Shown here piece by piece: positions 7,366-15,492 of a stretch of DNA of 34,158 bases. The DNA is taken from positions 1-34,158 of the forward strand of contig CAZVRK010000020.1 in the NCBI GenBank assembly GCA_964629875.1, in the 5' to 3' direction. Positions within the stretch are counted from its first letter, which is position 1. Every line of letters begins with the position of its first letter. Under the pieces are notes generated by a model. The model was not told the DNA's origin, did not search any database, and saw only the letters and a list, made by a program, of their open reading frames with translations. Source of the stretch: UBA3495 sp964629875 (GTDB taxonomy: Bacteria; Chloroflexota; Dehalococcoidia; Lucifugimonadales; UBA3495). Both the position numbers and the translations under genes were made by a program.

Positions 7366-9210
7366 ATGAAGATAGCAGTGTGCGTCAAATACGTTCCAGT
7401 GATATCTAGAATAGGTTTCGATTATGAAAACAAAACCATTATACGAGAAGGCGTCCCATCGGAAATCAATCCCTTCGACGTATTAGCCTTAGTTAAGGCA
7501 TTAGAGATGAAAGAACAGTCTGATTGTGAAGTTGTAGTCGTCTCTATGGGCCCTCCACAGGCTAAAGACGGTTTAGTCCAATGTTTGGCTTTAGGGGCAG
7601 ACAAAGCTATCCTGCTATCTGACAGGGTCTTCGCAGGTTCGGATACTCTTGCTACTTCCAGAGCTTTAAGCTTGGTAATGCGACGGGAATGTCCCGATCT
7701 AATTATATGTGGACGGAACAGTGCAGATGCTGAGACAGGCCAAGTAGGGCCAGAACTAGCGGAAATTCTAGGATTCCCCCACGTTAGCCAAGTTAGACTT
7801 CTAAATTTTAATTCAAATAACGATCTAATCCGAGTTGAAAGAGTAACGGACGAAGGTTATCAGGATATAGAATGCCCTTTACCTGCAATAGCCTGCGTAA
7901 CCGAAGGAATAGCTCCGGAGAGATTTGCAAAAAGAGAAGATATTGAAGCGGTAGAAGAAACTAGTATAGAAGAAGTAAATTGCGAAAGCCTAAAGGCCGA
8001 AGCATCCATGTTTGGAATGGACGGGTCACCAACCTGGGTAGAAGATATAAGACTAGTAGAACCCAATCGATCACCTGACGTGATCTCAGACATGACACCA
8101 GAACAATTCGGAGTCTTCATTAAAGATAAGCTTTTTGACTTCATAAAGAATACACCTAGTGTTTCCGAAGCAGATCAAAATAGTGTCGTAGAACGCTATA
8201 CCGACTCTTGTGGCAGCATATGGGTCGTAGCTGAAAGCTCCTCAGGCGAAATCAGACATATTTCCCTTGAGATACTAGGAAAAGCTCGTGAAATCGCATC
8301 CATCACGAAAAGCCAAGTAAAAGCCTTACTTATTGGAGAAACCACCGATTCCATGGTATCTCTTCTAGGTCATTACGGGGCAGATGAGATTTTACATATA
8401 AACAATCCTCCATCAGAACCTATATATAGTCGAAAAGTTATCCAAACGATCAGTGAAACCATCTCAGCATCACAACCTTATGCAGTTCTGTTTGGGGCAA
8501 CAGCGGATGGGAGAGACCTAGCATCCCGCATTGCTGCCCGTTTAGATCTTGGGCTCACTGGAGACGCAATAGATTTGGAAGTCAGCGACGAAGGCCATCT
8601 GATACAACTTAAACCAGCGCTCGGTGGCAATGTAATCGCTCCCATTCGCTCAAAGACTCTACCCAACATGGTTACTTTACGTGGCGGTTTATTAAATCCT
8701 ATAACACCTGATATAGAGTACAAAGTAAATCTCACAGATATTGAGTTATCCAACTTTGCTGGTCCTGATATCACCCTACTAGAGACCCACGCATCCGAGA
8801 ACATACATGCACTATCCCTCGATCAATCACCCATTATCATTGGAATAGGAATGGGGGTTGGAGATACAAATAGCGTTGATAGAATTAGAACGTTAGCTTC
8901 GGTTATAAATGCCCCTTTGGTTACTACACGTAACGTTGTCCATGAGGGATGGCTACCCCATCAAGTACAGGTCGGTATCAGTGGCAGGGCTATAGCCCCA
9001 CTCATATACATAGCAGTAGGCATAAGGGGGGCCTTCAACCATACAGTTGGGATACAAAAATCCGGAATCATCATTGCAATTAACAGCAATCATAGGGCTC
9101 CCATTTTTAAAGCAGCCGACTACGGGATCATAGGTCAATGGGAGGACTACCTAGAACCACTCATAGAACAATTGAAGCCAATATCTGAATACATAGCACA
9201 AAATGCTTAG
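7366..9210 (+). CDS. Electron transfer flavoprotein, EtfB-EtfA fusion
   Basis: ETF takes electrons from acyl-CoA dehydrogenases and similar flavoenzymes and passes them to a quinone oxidoreductase. In this 614-residue protein residues 1 to about 255 are the beta subunit, starting MKIAVCVKYVP, with the nucleotide-binding SADAETGQVGPELAE (119-133). After an acidic linker (about 190-280) residues 283 onward are the alpha subunit, ending in the FAD domain with GWLPHQVQVGISGRAIAP, YIAVGIRGAFNH and PIFKAADYGIIG. ETF is normally two genes, so the fusion is notable. The FAD loop has GIRGAFNH where most alpha subunits have GISGAIQH. The ATG has a GGAGG site. Neighbours are a reductase upstream and an acyl-CoA dehydrogenase pair downstream. 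Confidence 0.93.
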   Translation: MKIAVCVKYVPVISRIGFDYENKTIIREGVPSEINPFDVLALVKALEMKEQSDCEVVVVSMGPPQAKDGLVQCLALGADKAILLSDRVFAGSDTLATSRALSLVMRRECPDLIICGRNSADAETGQVGPELAEILGFPHVSQVRLLNFNSNNDLIRVERVTDEGYQDIECPLPAIACVTEGIAPERFAKREDIEAVEETSIEEVNCESLKAEASMFGMDGSPTWVEDIRLVEPNRSPDVISDMTPEQFGVFIKDKLFDFIKNTPSVSEADQNSVVERYTDSCGSIWVVAESSSGEIRHISLEILGKAREIASITKSQVKALLIGETTDSMVSLLGHYGADEILHINNPPSEPIYSRKVIQTISETISASQPYAVLFGATADGRDLASRIAARLDLGLTGDAIDLEVSDEGHLIQLKPALGGNVIAPIRSKTLPNMVTLRGGLLNPITPDIEYKVNLTDIELSNFAGPDITLLETHASENIHALSLDQSPIIIGIGMGVGDTNSVDRIRTLASVINAPLVTTRNVVHEGWLPHQVQVGISGRAIAPLIYIAVGIRGAFNHTVGIQKSGIIIAINSNHRAPIFKAADYGIIGQWEDYLEPLIEQLKPISEYIAQNA

Positions 9211-9258
9211 GAGTCACAACTACTATCAGATTTGACACCCAATTTGATCACACTTCAG

Positions 9259-9287
9259 ATGACACTCAACTAAACACGTAATATAAT
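9259..9287 (+). promoter_or_regulatory. Promoter of the acyl-CoA dehydrogenase genes
   Basis: ATGACA (9259-9264), exactly 17 bases, TATAAT (9282-9287), about 76 bases before the ATG at 9364. TTTGACACC at 9231-9239 just upstream repeats nine bases of the inverted repeat at 6283-6291. The 153-base gap suggests the dehydrogenases can be expressed apart from the ETF gene. Confidence 0.6.
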
Positions 9288-9363
9288 ATTCGAGCTAATA
9301 ACATTTACTAATCATTGGAAAACACTCTGAATATCCAGACATAATAAATAGAGAGGATTACTA

Positions 9364-10566
9364 ATGGATTTCGCTTATACACCGGAACAAGAAGCACTGC
9401 GATCGGAAGTACGGCAATTTATCTCCGACAACGTCACTCCAGAAATAATCCATGAGATAGAAGAATCTGGGATACGAAACAGGGGCCCGGAAACTCGCGA
9501 CCTATACAAAAAGATTGGTGACAAAGGCTGGATCGGGATTAGCTGGCCTAAAGAATACGGAGGCCAAGACGGAAGTCGTATCGACCAATACATCATTGAA
9601 GAAGAATTTGCTCGTATCGGTATAACTGTAGGCGGAGCTGGAAGCGGAGCTCCTGCAATCCTAGCAGCAGGAACAGAAGAACAAAAGAAATATTTTCTAC
9701 CAGGGCTTATAAAAGGCGAAATAGTATTTGCACTTGGATTTACCGAACCTCAAGGCGGGGCAGATTTAGCAAGTTTACAATGCAGAGCTGTACGTGATGG
9801 AGACGACTTCGTGATAAACGGTCAGAAAATGTACACCACTGCGGCCCATTATGGGACACATGTATACTTAATGGCCCGAACTGATCCGGAAGCACCTAAG
9901 CACAAAGGAATTTCCATATTCTTGGTCCCAATAGACCTGCCAGGAATCACAGTTAGGCCATTGTGGACTATACAAAACGAACCAACTGCACCGCCTAGAA
10001 CCACATACGGTGATAGAAGAACGAACGAAACCTTCTTCGAGAATGTTCGAATACCTGCCTCATGTATGCTTGGAGAAGAAAATATGGGCTGGTACGTTGG
10101 CGCAATGGGATTAAATCTAGATCGTGTCGGAGCCAGCAGATACCTTTTATCTGTTCAAAGAGACGAAGATATCGTTAATTGGGTCAAAGAGAACGATATG
10201 GATGGATATTCACCCGCAGAAGATCCTGATGTACGAGACAGACTTGCCGAATTATGGATAGAAGCTCAAGTATGCAGATTAATGACTATGAGAAGTATGT
10301 CTCTCGTTGAACGTGGTGGCACATTTACGTACGAAGGATCCGCTGAAAAAGTTTGGTCCCCAGAACATGGGGTACGGACTACCGAAACAATAGCTCAGAT
10401 ACTAGGCCCCTACGGGCAACTCTTAAATGGATCCGAAGCTGCCATAGAAGACGGTATTTTCGCTCACAACCTGCTGGGAGCTTTCCAATCTGGAATAAAT
10501 CACGGCAGCGTTCAAGTTATGCGAGATCAAGTCGCCAGAAGAGGACTTGGCATGCCTCGCGGTTAA
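9364..10566 (+). CDS. Acyl-CoA dehydrogenase, first of a complementary pair
   Basis: A 400-residue FadE-type flavoprotein expected to introduce a trans double bond next to a CoA thioester and hand electrons to ETF. Seen: N-terminal helical domain (MDFAYTPEQEALR), WPKEYGGQ, and the beta-domain flavin motif GFTEPQGGADLASL (about 124-137). The C-terminal RRGLGMPRG ending is common in this clade. It lacks the RxxFGxxIxxxQ flavin motif of the third domain. In the segment aligned with YEGTxQIQR of medium-chain dehydrogenase it reads NHGSVQVMR, so the usual Glu is His there. With the next gene, which has the opposite motifs, it looks like one half of a heteromeric enzyme, as in actinobacterial steroid-degrading FadE pairs. 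Substrate unknown. Start ATG at 9364 after GAGAGGA. Confidence 0.92.
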   Translation: MDFAYTPEQEALRSEVRQFISDNVTPEIIHEIEESGIRNRGPETRDLYKKIGDKGWIGISWPKEYGGQDGSRIDQYIIEEEFARIGITVGGAGSGAPAILAAGTEEQKKYFLPGLIKGEIVFALGFTEPQGGADLASLQCRAVRDGDDFVINGQKMYTTAAHYGTHVYLMARTDPEAPKHKGISIFLVPIDLPGITVRPLWTIQNEPTAPPRTTYGDRRTNETFFENVRIPASCMLGEENMGWYVGAMGLNLDRVGASRYLLSVQRDEDIVNWVKENDMDGYSPAEDPDVRDRLAELWIEAQVCRLMTMRSMSLVERGGTFTYEGSAEKVWSPEHGVRTTETIAQILGPYGQLLNGSEAAIEDGIFAHNLLGAFQSGINHGSVQVMRDQVARRGLGMPRG

Positions 10567-10610
10567 GATATCTTCGTACTAAAATTAATAAACAAAAGGT
10601 CACAAATAAA

Positions 10611-11786
10611 ATGGACGTATTACCAGGTGAAGAAGAACAGATGGTTAAGAATTTGGCTCGAGAATTTCTTGAAGCCGAATGCCCACCTAGCCTAGCCCGA
10701 GAAATGGAGAAGGACAATTTAGGATACCCACCCGAACTATGGAAGAAAATATCTGACCTAGGGTGGTTCGGAATGTCTCTACCTGAAACTTACGGAGGAC
10801 AAGGTTTACCTCTAAGTTACTTAGGTCTTATATCGGAAGAGCTTGGTAGGGTCATTGCTCCCGTTCCATTCCACAGCACAATGGTAGCAGCATTAACCAT
10901 AGCAGCAGACGGAACCGACCAGCAAAAACAAAGTATCCTCCCTCACATAAGTTCCGGAGACATGATACTTACGTGGGCTTTTCAAGAACTTAACCCCAAA
11001 CTGAATCCAGAATCTATCCGAACTACAGCTACAGAAACAGACGGTGGTTACGTTCTAAATGGAACTAAGATGTTTGTAGATAACTATGTCGCCGCAGACA
11101 AAATCCTAGTCACATGTAGAACATCACCTGCGACTGAGATATCCAGTGGATTATCAATGTTCATTATAGATACAAATTTATCTGGTATGGTAGAAACCCC
11201 ACTTGTCACCATAGCAAAAGATAAACAGAGTAAAGTAACCTTCGAAGGGGTAAAAATATCTAAAGATGACTTAATAGGAGAATTAGATCAAGGCTGGGAC
11301 ATCGCCGTAGATATGTTGGACCGCGGGACAGCTTTACTTTGCGCCCAAATGGTCGGAGCGGCCCGCAAAGATATAGAAATTGGAATAGAGTACGCCAAGA
11401 ACAGGGTGGCATTTGGTCGCCCAATCGGAGCATTTCAATCAGTCCAGCACATGTGTGCTGACATGACGATCTGGGTTGATGGCGCCCAAATGCTAACTTA
11501 CGAGGCACTATGGAAGATGGACGAAGGTATACCTGCTTCTGTAGATGTGTCCCAAGCCAAGGCTTTTTGCAATGATAAATGCCAAGCTGCCGTTAGGTCA
11601 TCTCAAGTTCTGCATGGTGGTATGGGCTTTATGATGGAATTCGACTTGCACCTCTGGTATAGAAGAGTATGTGCGTGGACAATGCGACTCGGAACCAGCT
11701 TTGAGCATAGAGCAAGAGTTTCCAAAGCACTAATCGAAGAACCCGGCAGAGTACGCCTCGGTATGAACTTCTCAGCAGTTAAATAA
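10611..11786 (+). CDS. Acyl-CoA dehydrogenase, second of a complementary pair
   Basis: A 391-residue acyl-CoA dehydrogenase fold starting at the ATG at 10611 (AAAGG upstream). The frame is open further upstream to 10353, but that stretch overlaps the previous gene and has no homology-like sequence. Seen: EYGGQGLPLSYLGL, the third-domain flavin motif FGRPIGAFQSVQH and LHGGMGFMMEFD. The TEPxGGSD flavin motif of the middle domain is replaced by QELNPKLNPES, and the C-terminus is WYRRVCAWTMRLG rather than a Glu-bearing loop. These losses complement those of the neighbouring gene 44 bases upstream, which supports a mixed complex with shared flavin sites. Function as a heteromer is inferred; each gene could also be a diverged single enzyme. 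Confidence 0.9.
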   Translation: MDVLPGEEEQMVKNLAREFLEAECPPSLAREMEKDNLGYPPELWKKISDLGWFGMSLPETYGGQGLPLSYLGLISEELGRVIAPVPFHSTMVAALTIAADGTDQQKQSILPHISSGDMILTWAFQELNPKLNPESIRTTATETDGGYVLNGTKMFVDNYVAADKILVTCRTSPATEISSGLSMFIIDTNLSGMVETPLVTIAKDKQSKVTFEGVKISKDDLIGELDQGWDIAVDMLDRGTALLCAQMVGAARKDIEIGIEYAKNRVAFGRPIGAFQSVQHMCADMTIWVDGAQMLTYEALWKMDEGIPASVDVSQAKAFCNDKCQAAVRSSQVLHGGMGFMMEFDLHLWYRRVCAWTMRLGTSFEHRARVSKALIEEPGRVRLGMNFSAVK

Positions 11787-11824
11787 TTTCTCGGATTAAA
11801 TCACTATTGGAGAATATCAACACT

Positions 11825-12022
11825 ATGCCTAAAGATCCTGTATGCGGTAAAGAAATAGATGAAGCTAGCGCCAGACAATCTACAGGGCAGACTAGTTTCG
11901 GTGCTTCAGAAGTAGACCCCAATATGGGAACACGTAGTTTTCATGAAGGAGAATGGTATTATTTCTGCAGCCTCGACTGTAGAACACAATTCCTCGCCAC
12001 TCCGAATACTTATATAAAATAG
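11825..12022 (+). CDS. Small YHS-like metal-binding protein
   Basis: 65 residues with DPVCGKEID at the N-terminus and WYYFCSLDC toward the C-terminus: cysteines 7, 48 and 52 follow the pattern of YHS domains, small copper or other metal-binding units. The spacing between the halves is longer than usual because of a polar insert (about residues 13-38). I chose the ATG at 11825. A TTG at 11807 overlaps the GGAGA ribosome site and is unlikely. The gene follows the second acyl-CoA dehydrogenase by 38 bases and may be part of that transcript. A metal-delivery or sensing role is possible; nothing in the sequence fixes it. Confidence 0.75.
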   Translation: MPKDPVCGKEIDEASARQSTGQTSFGASEVDPNMGTRSFHEGEWYYFCSLDCRTQFLATPNTYIK

Positions 12023-12055
12023 AGTAACTAAATTTCAGGCGCACGATATTTCTAC

Positions 12056-12095
12056 GCAGGGCTCAAGATACCCATAATTCTGTCGAGTACCCTGC
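12056..12095. repeat. Imperfect inverted repeat between the YHS-like and LLM genes
   Basis: GCAGGGCTC (12056-12064) can pair with GAG-TA-CCCTGC (12085-12095) with a two-base bulge. No T-run follows, so it is a poor terminator. It could affect translation of the LLM gene, which starts about 30 bases later. Confidence 0.25.
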
Positions 12096-12124
12096 AAGAA
12101 ACTTCGGTCGCACGCGGAGGCCTT

Positions 12125-13210
12125 ATGCACGTCGGACTAGTAATGGAATGCGACTACCGCCAAGGGAGAACCCAGGAGCAGGCTTTTTCGGAAGCTTTTG
12201 AAATCGCAGAATGCGCTGAAGAACACGGTGTAGACGGGGTATGGCTAGCTGAGAGACACTTTGCCACTCATCGACGACCAGGCGATCCAATGGGAGCCGG
12301 AATACCTTCAGTCGTATCAGTACCTCTAGTATGGGCAGGAGCTATAGCTGCACGTACAAAGAAACTTAGGATAGGAACAGGCGTTAGCGTCTTACCCCTT
12401 TGCCACCCTATACGACTTGCAGAAGAAGCCGCAACAGTTGATCAGATTAGTCAAGGTAGACTCGACTTTGGAGTCGGCCGTAGCAGCTTCCCACGATCAT
12501 ATAAAGGATACGGAATACCCTACGAAGAAAGCAGGGAACGATTCCAAGAGAACTTAGAAATTATCAATCAGGCATGGACTAGCGAGCGGCTGACATATGA
12601 AGGTAAATACTATTCGTTCGAGGATTTGTGTGTGATGCCTCAACCATACCAAAAGCCACATCCTCCTATCAGAATAGCCGCAACCACTCCAGATACTTTC
12701 TCCATGATCGGCAAATTAGGATACCCCCTTGTTTCCAGCCTCAGGGGATTGGATGTACCCGACATGGAAGGTAATGTAATTAGTTATCGAGATACTCTTA
12801 AAGAAGAAGGTTTTACGCATCCTGGAAGCGTTTATCTGAGACTGCCTATTTATGTAGGTGAAACTGACAAAGAAGGTATTGGAGATCCTGAAGAAGGAAC
12901 CATGAAGTCTTTCCGACGACTCGCCGAAAACTACGCTCAGTCGGCGGGCGCCGGAGGAGCTAGCGAAGCCGCGGCACGACAACAGAGATACGACAAGTTA
13001 GCTAACGTCACATATGAGGAACTACTAGAGGACAGGCTAGCATACGGAAGTCCTGATACCGTTGTTCAAAAACTTAGATCAATCATTGATCGACTGGGAT
13101 TAGAAGGGGTAATCATGGAACCCAACGTCGGTGGAACACTCTCAGAAAGCCAGGTATTGAATTCTATCCGGCTATATGCCTCAGAAGTAGCTCCTAAACT
13201 AAGAAACTAA
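12125..13210 (+). CDS. LLM-class (luciferase-like) flavin-dependent oxidoreductase
   Basis: A 361-residue bacterial luciferase-like TIM barrel. These enzymes use reduced FMN or F420 to oxygenate organic substrates. Signatures: N-terminal EHGVDGVWLAERHF, then KLRIGTGVSVLPLCHPIRLAEEAATVD with QGRLDFGVGRS (the flavin phosphate region) and PYQKPHPPIRIA. The ATG at 12125 has GGAGG 4 bases before it. Luciferase-like monooxygenases are strongly expanded in SAR202-type Chloroflexota, where they have been proposed to attack recalcitrant organic matter, so this gene supports the suspected lineage. It closes the plus-strand block and faces a tRNA gene. It needs reduced flavin from elsewhere; no reductase partner lies adjacent. 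Substrate unknown. Confidence 0.9.
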   Translation: MHVGLVMECDYRQGRTQEQAFSEAFEIAECAEEHGVDGVWLAERHFATHRRPGDPMGAGIPSVVSVPLVWAGAIAARTKKLRIGTGVSVLPLCHPIRLAEEAATVDQISQGRLDFGVGRSSFPRSYKGYGIPYEESRERFQENLEIINQAWTSERLTYEGKYYSFEDLCVMPQPYQKPHPPIRIAATTPDTFSMIGKLGYPLVSSLRGLDVPDMEGNVISYRDTLKEEGFTHPGSVYLRLPIYVGETDKEGIGDPEEGTMKSFRRLAENYAQSAGAGGASEAAARQQRYDKLANVTYEELLEDRLAYGSPDTVVQKLRSIIDRLGLEGVIMEPNVGGTLSESQVLNSIRLYASEVAPKLRN

Positions 13211-13248
13211 CAGCTGGCGTTGGAAATCGGCCTCAACGGGTAGAATAG

Positions 13249-13324
13249 TGGTGGAGCTGGCGAGAATCGAACTCGCTACCTCTTCAATGCCATTGAAGCG
13301 CTCTCCCAAATGAGCTACAGCCCC
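13249..13324 (-). tRNA. tRNA-Ala (anticodon GGC)
   Basis: A 76-base cloverleaf on the minus strand: acceptor GGGGCTG/CAGCTCC (one G-U pair), D arm GCTC/GAGC, anticodon stem CTTCA/TGAAG with loop ATGGCAT giving anticodon GGC, T arm GCGAG/CTCGC around TTCGATT, and an encoded CCA end. Its 5' end lies only a few bases after the T-run of a strong hairpin. Confidence 0.97.
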
Positions 13325-13326
13325 GT

Positions 13327-13358
13327 AAAAAAGGAGCGGCTCGTGGGACGAGCCGCTC
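13327..13358 (-). terminator. Intrinsic terminator abutting tRNA-Ala
   Basis: Perfect 11-bp stem GAGCGGCTCGT / ACGAGCCGCTC (13334-13358) with a 3-base loop, followed on the minus strand by CC and six T. It closes the cyclase-NHL transcript, but tRNA-Ala begins within about 10 bases of the stem. Confidence 0.8.
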
Positions 13359-13362
13359 AACA

Positions 13363-13391
13363 AATATAGCAAATACCCAACGAACCCGCAA
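13363..13391 (-). promoter_or_regulatory. Candidate promoter for tRNA-Ala
   Basis: On the minus strand TTGCGG (13391-13386), a 17-base spacer and TATATT (13368-13363). Transcription would start near the base of the terminator hairpin and run into tRNA-Ala. Low confidence; it is the only sensible promoter between the NHL gene and the tRNA. Confidence 0.35.
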
Positions 13392-13397
13392 TACCTT

Positions 13398-14312
13398 CTA
13401 TTGCTGTCTGACGAATTTAACTACAGTTCTCCCATTACTACCTTCATACGGCTCAACAACATACAAGTCTTTATTCGAGTCTACCCATATACCATGACAT
13501 GACCTATGGGTCATCGAACCCCACTGAGCAAGCATTTCACCTTCTAGGTTCATAATGCTAATGAGACCACCGTTATGTTCGGCGCAATACACGGTATCTT
13601 CATCGTCTACAAACATGACAGCAGGTCCGATTAGTTTAGACAGCAATGATGTGATATATTCACCGTCTTGACTGAAAGCCTGTATCCTATCATTTTCACG
13701 ATCCGCGATAAGTAGCCTTCCATCTTTGTCTATCCAACAACCATGTGGTAAATTAAACTCCCCTGGTCCTGAGCCAGGCCCGCCCCAAGACTTCATTAGA
13801 CTCCCTGAAGAATCAAATTTATGTACTCTAGCATTAGCGTAACCGTCAGCGATAAAAATTTCTCCATTACCATTTATTGCAATACCAGCAGGGAGATTAA
13901 AAGGATCCCCTCCATGGGTTACAAGCGTCCAACCATTTGAACTAAAGTCAGTGTTGTCCGCTCCAGTATCGGAACGATATCCTTTTTCACCGATGGTTTG
14001 TAATAGCTGACCATCTTTAGTAAATTTCATTATCTGACAATTGTTTCTTTCAACAAGCCAGACGTTATCATCATTGTCCAGTATGATCGCATGCGGGAAA
14101 GCAAACAGATCTTTACCCCATGAATTCAGGTAATTACCATCTTTATCAAAAATCACTATGGGATGATCAGGATCTCTATTAAAACAATAAACATTGTCTT
14201 CTGAGTCACCATATACTGCTGCTGCAGGCATAGCCCATCCTTCCGGCAGTTTTGCCCAGTCAGTATGCATTTCATAGGTGAATTTCCCTGAACCTACTAT
14301 TGTTGACGCCAT
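13398..14312 (-). CDS. NHL-repeat beta-propeller protein (peptidylglycine lyase/SMP-30-like)
   Basis: 304 residues of repeated beta-propeller blades. Recurrent phrases such as FPHAIILDNDDNVWLVER, LPAGIAINGNGEIFIADG and LPHGCWIDKDGRLLIADREN mark at least four NHL repeats, each with the Dx(D/N)GxxxxAD core. Related proteins include the lyase half of peptide-amidating enzyme and gluconolactonase-like hydrolases, but catalysis cannot be assigned. No signal peptide or membrane segment is seen, so it appears cytoplasmic. The start at 14312 has a perfect AGGAGG site. It lies 42 bases after the cyclase gene on the same strand and ends before a strong terminator, so the two are probably co-transcribed and may act on related substrates. 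Confidence 0.85.
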   Translation of the reverse strand: MASTIVGSGKFTYEMHTDWAKLPEGWAMPAAAVYGDSEDNVYCFNRDPDHPIVIFDKDGNYLNSWGKDLFAFPHAIILDNDDNVWLVERNNCQIMKFTKDGQLLQTIGEKGYRSDTGADNTDFSSNGWTLVTHGGDPFNLPAGIAINGNGEIFIADGYANARVHKFDSSGSLMKSWGGPGSGPGEFNLPHGCWIDKDGRLLIADRENDRIQAFSQDGEYITSLLSKLIGPAVMFVDDEDTVYCAEHNGGLISIMNLEGEMLAQWGSMTHRSCHGIWVDSNKDLYVVEPYEGSNGRTVVKFVRQQ

Positions 14313-14354
14313 TTGATACGCCTCCTACATTAATTAACTCTAAGCACCACTTTA

Positions 14355-15302
14355 TTAAAAGATAGCTATCGGATTTACGGGAGATCCTGTGGTATTGTGC
14401 AACCGTAATGGTCCAATAGAAACCATAAACTCCCAACGATTCCTTACTTTACATGCGTCTGCTACATCCTCCAGGTTAGCATTATCTAAAATCCATAACC
14501 CCATTGCCGTAATGCCGACCTGATGGATAGGTTGAGGTACATTCGGATACTGTGCAGGACTGACATCATTACCGGTATCAGATCCCATTACAGATATTCC
14601 TCTTTCATGGAATAGAGGTAAACAAGCAGCCTGACAAGCGGTTGAGCCGGCTGATCTTTCTACTGGCCCTTCTTCATTGCGCCTATGGAGCTGACCTGTC
14701 CTAATTAATAATATATCGCCTTCTTCGATTTTAAAGCCGCATTTTTCTTCAGCAGCCAATATATCCTCTGGCATAACGCCTTCCCCTCTCTCCAACCAAT
14801 CCACACCTCTTATCATAGGCACGTCAACCAATATGCCACGAGACACAAAACCTTTTTTTGCTTCTACCACAGAACAGACAGTAGCTCCTAAGTTAGTGGA
14901 TACAAGATGAGCCGGTTTTCCATTATATGTTTTCCCTTCCCAGAAAAAATGAGCGAGGCTGTCTACATGAGTTACAGCATACCCATGGAAAATCATGCCT
15001 ATGTAATCAGTAGCTGCCGCGTTAGGTCTGCCTGAAACTTTATCTCCACTAGCCCAACCTTCTCCGCTTTCAACCATATAGTGAACCGGAGGGTTCGGGA
15101 CATCCGGAAACGTATCCCAAAGGATATCTCTAGATAAAGAGACTGTTACGCCCTCTTGGACAGTAGACAAAGCACGTTTGGTCCGCTCCGGAGTAATCAA
15201 ATTTGGGGTCCCTAACTGATCATCATCTCCCCATCGTCCCCAGTTAGATAATTTCTTAAAATAGCTTAGTACTTCCTGTTCACTTGGAATCGGTTCAGGC
15301 AT
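14355..15302 (-). CDS. Cyclase-family hydrolase (kynurenine formamidase-like)
   Basis: 315 residues of the cyclase/KynB superfamily of metal-dependent amide or lactone hydrolases. The metal-binding motif appears as THVDSLAHFFW, matching the family HxDxxxH pattern, preceded by the N-terminal GRWGDDDQLGTPNLITP block typical of the longer branch, and DILLIRTG in the second half. The ATG at 15302 has GAGGAG upstream. This longer branch is widespread in catabolic clusters of marine bacteria and rarely corresponds to true kynurenine formamidase, and no tryptophan-degradation genes lie nearby. I therefore leave the substrate open. It is followed by the NHL propeller gene in the same orientation. Confidence 0.88.
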   Translation of the reverse strand: MPEPIPSEQEVLSYFKKLSNWGRWGDDDQLGTPNLITPERTKRALSTVQEGVTVSLSRDILWDTFPDVPNPPVHYMVESGEGWASGDKVSGRPNAAATDYIGMIFHGYAVTHVDSLAHFFWEGKTYNGKPAHLVSTNLGATVCSVVEAKKGFVSRGILVDVPMIRGVDWLERGEGVMPEDILAAEEKCGFKIEEGDILLIRTGQLHRRNEEGPVERSAGSTACQAACLPLFHERGISVMGSDTGNDVSPAQYPNVPQPIHQVGITAMGLWILDNANLEDVADACKVRNRWEFMVSIGPLRLHNTTGSPVNPIAIF

Positions 15303-15492
15303 GACTAACTCTCCTCGATTTATCTTTATAACTCCGGCGCATTATGCATCAAGCCGTCTTTATGCGCAATAAATCGCGGGCGTAAATAACCACCTGATGT
15401 AGAATGGGTGCAGTCCTGTTATACTTGCTACTAGAACATAGCTATGGTAGGCTTTTTTAACAAATATAAAGCTAAGTAGAGATCAAAATCCG

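Noticed and set aside
10353..10610. 86-residue N-terminal extension of the second acyl-CoA dehydrogenase
   Set aside because: It overlaps the previous gene out of frame, has no family resemblance, and the ATG at 10611 gives the normal length.
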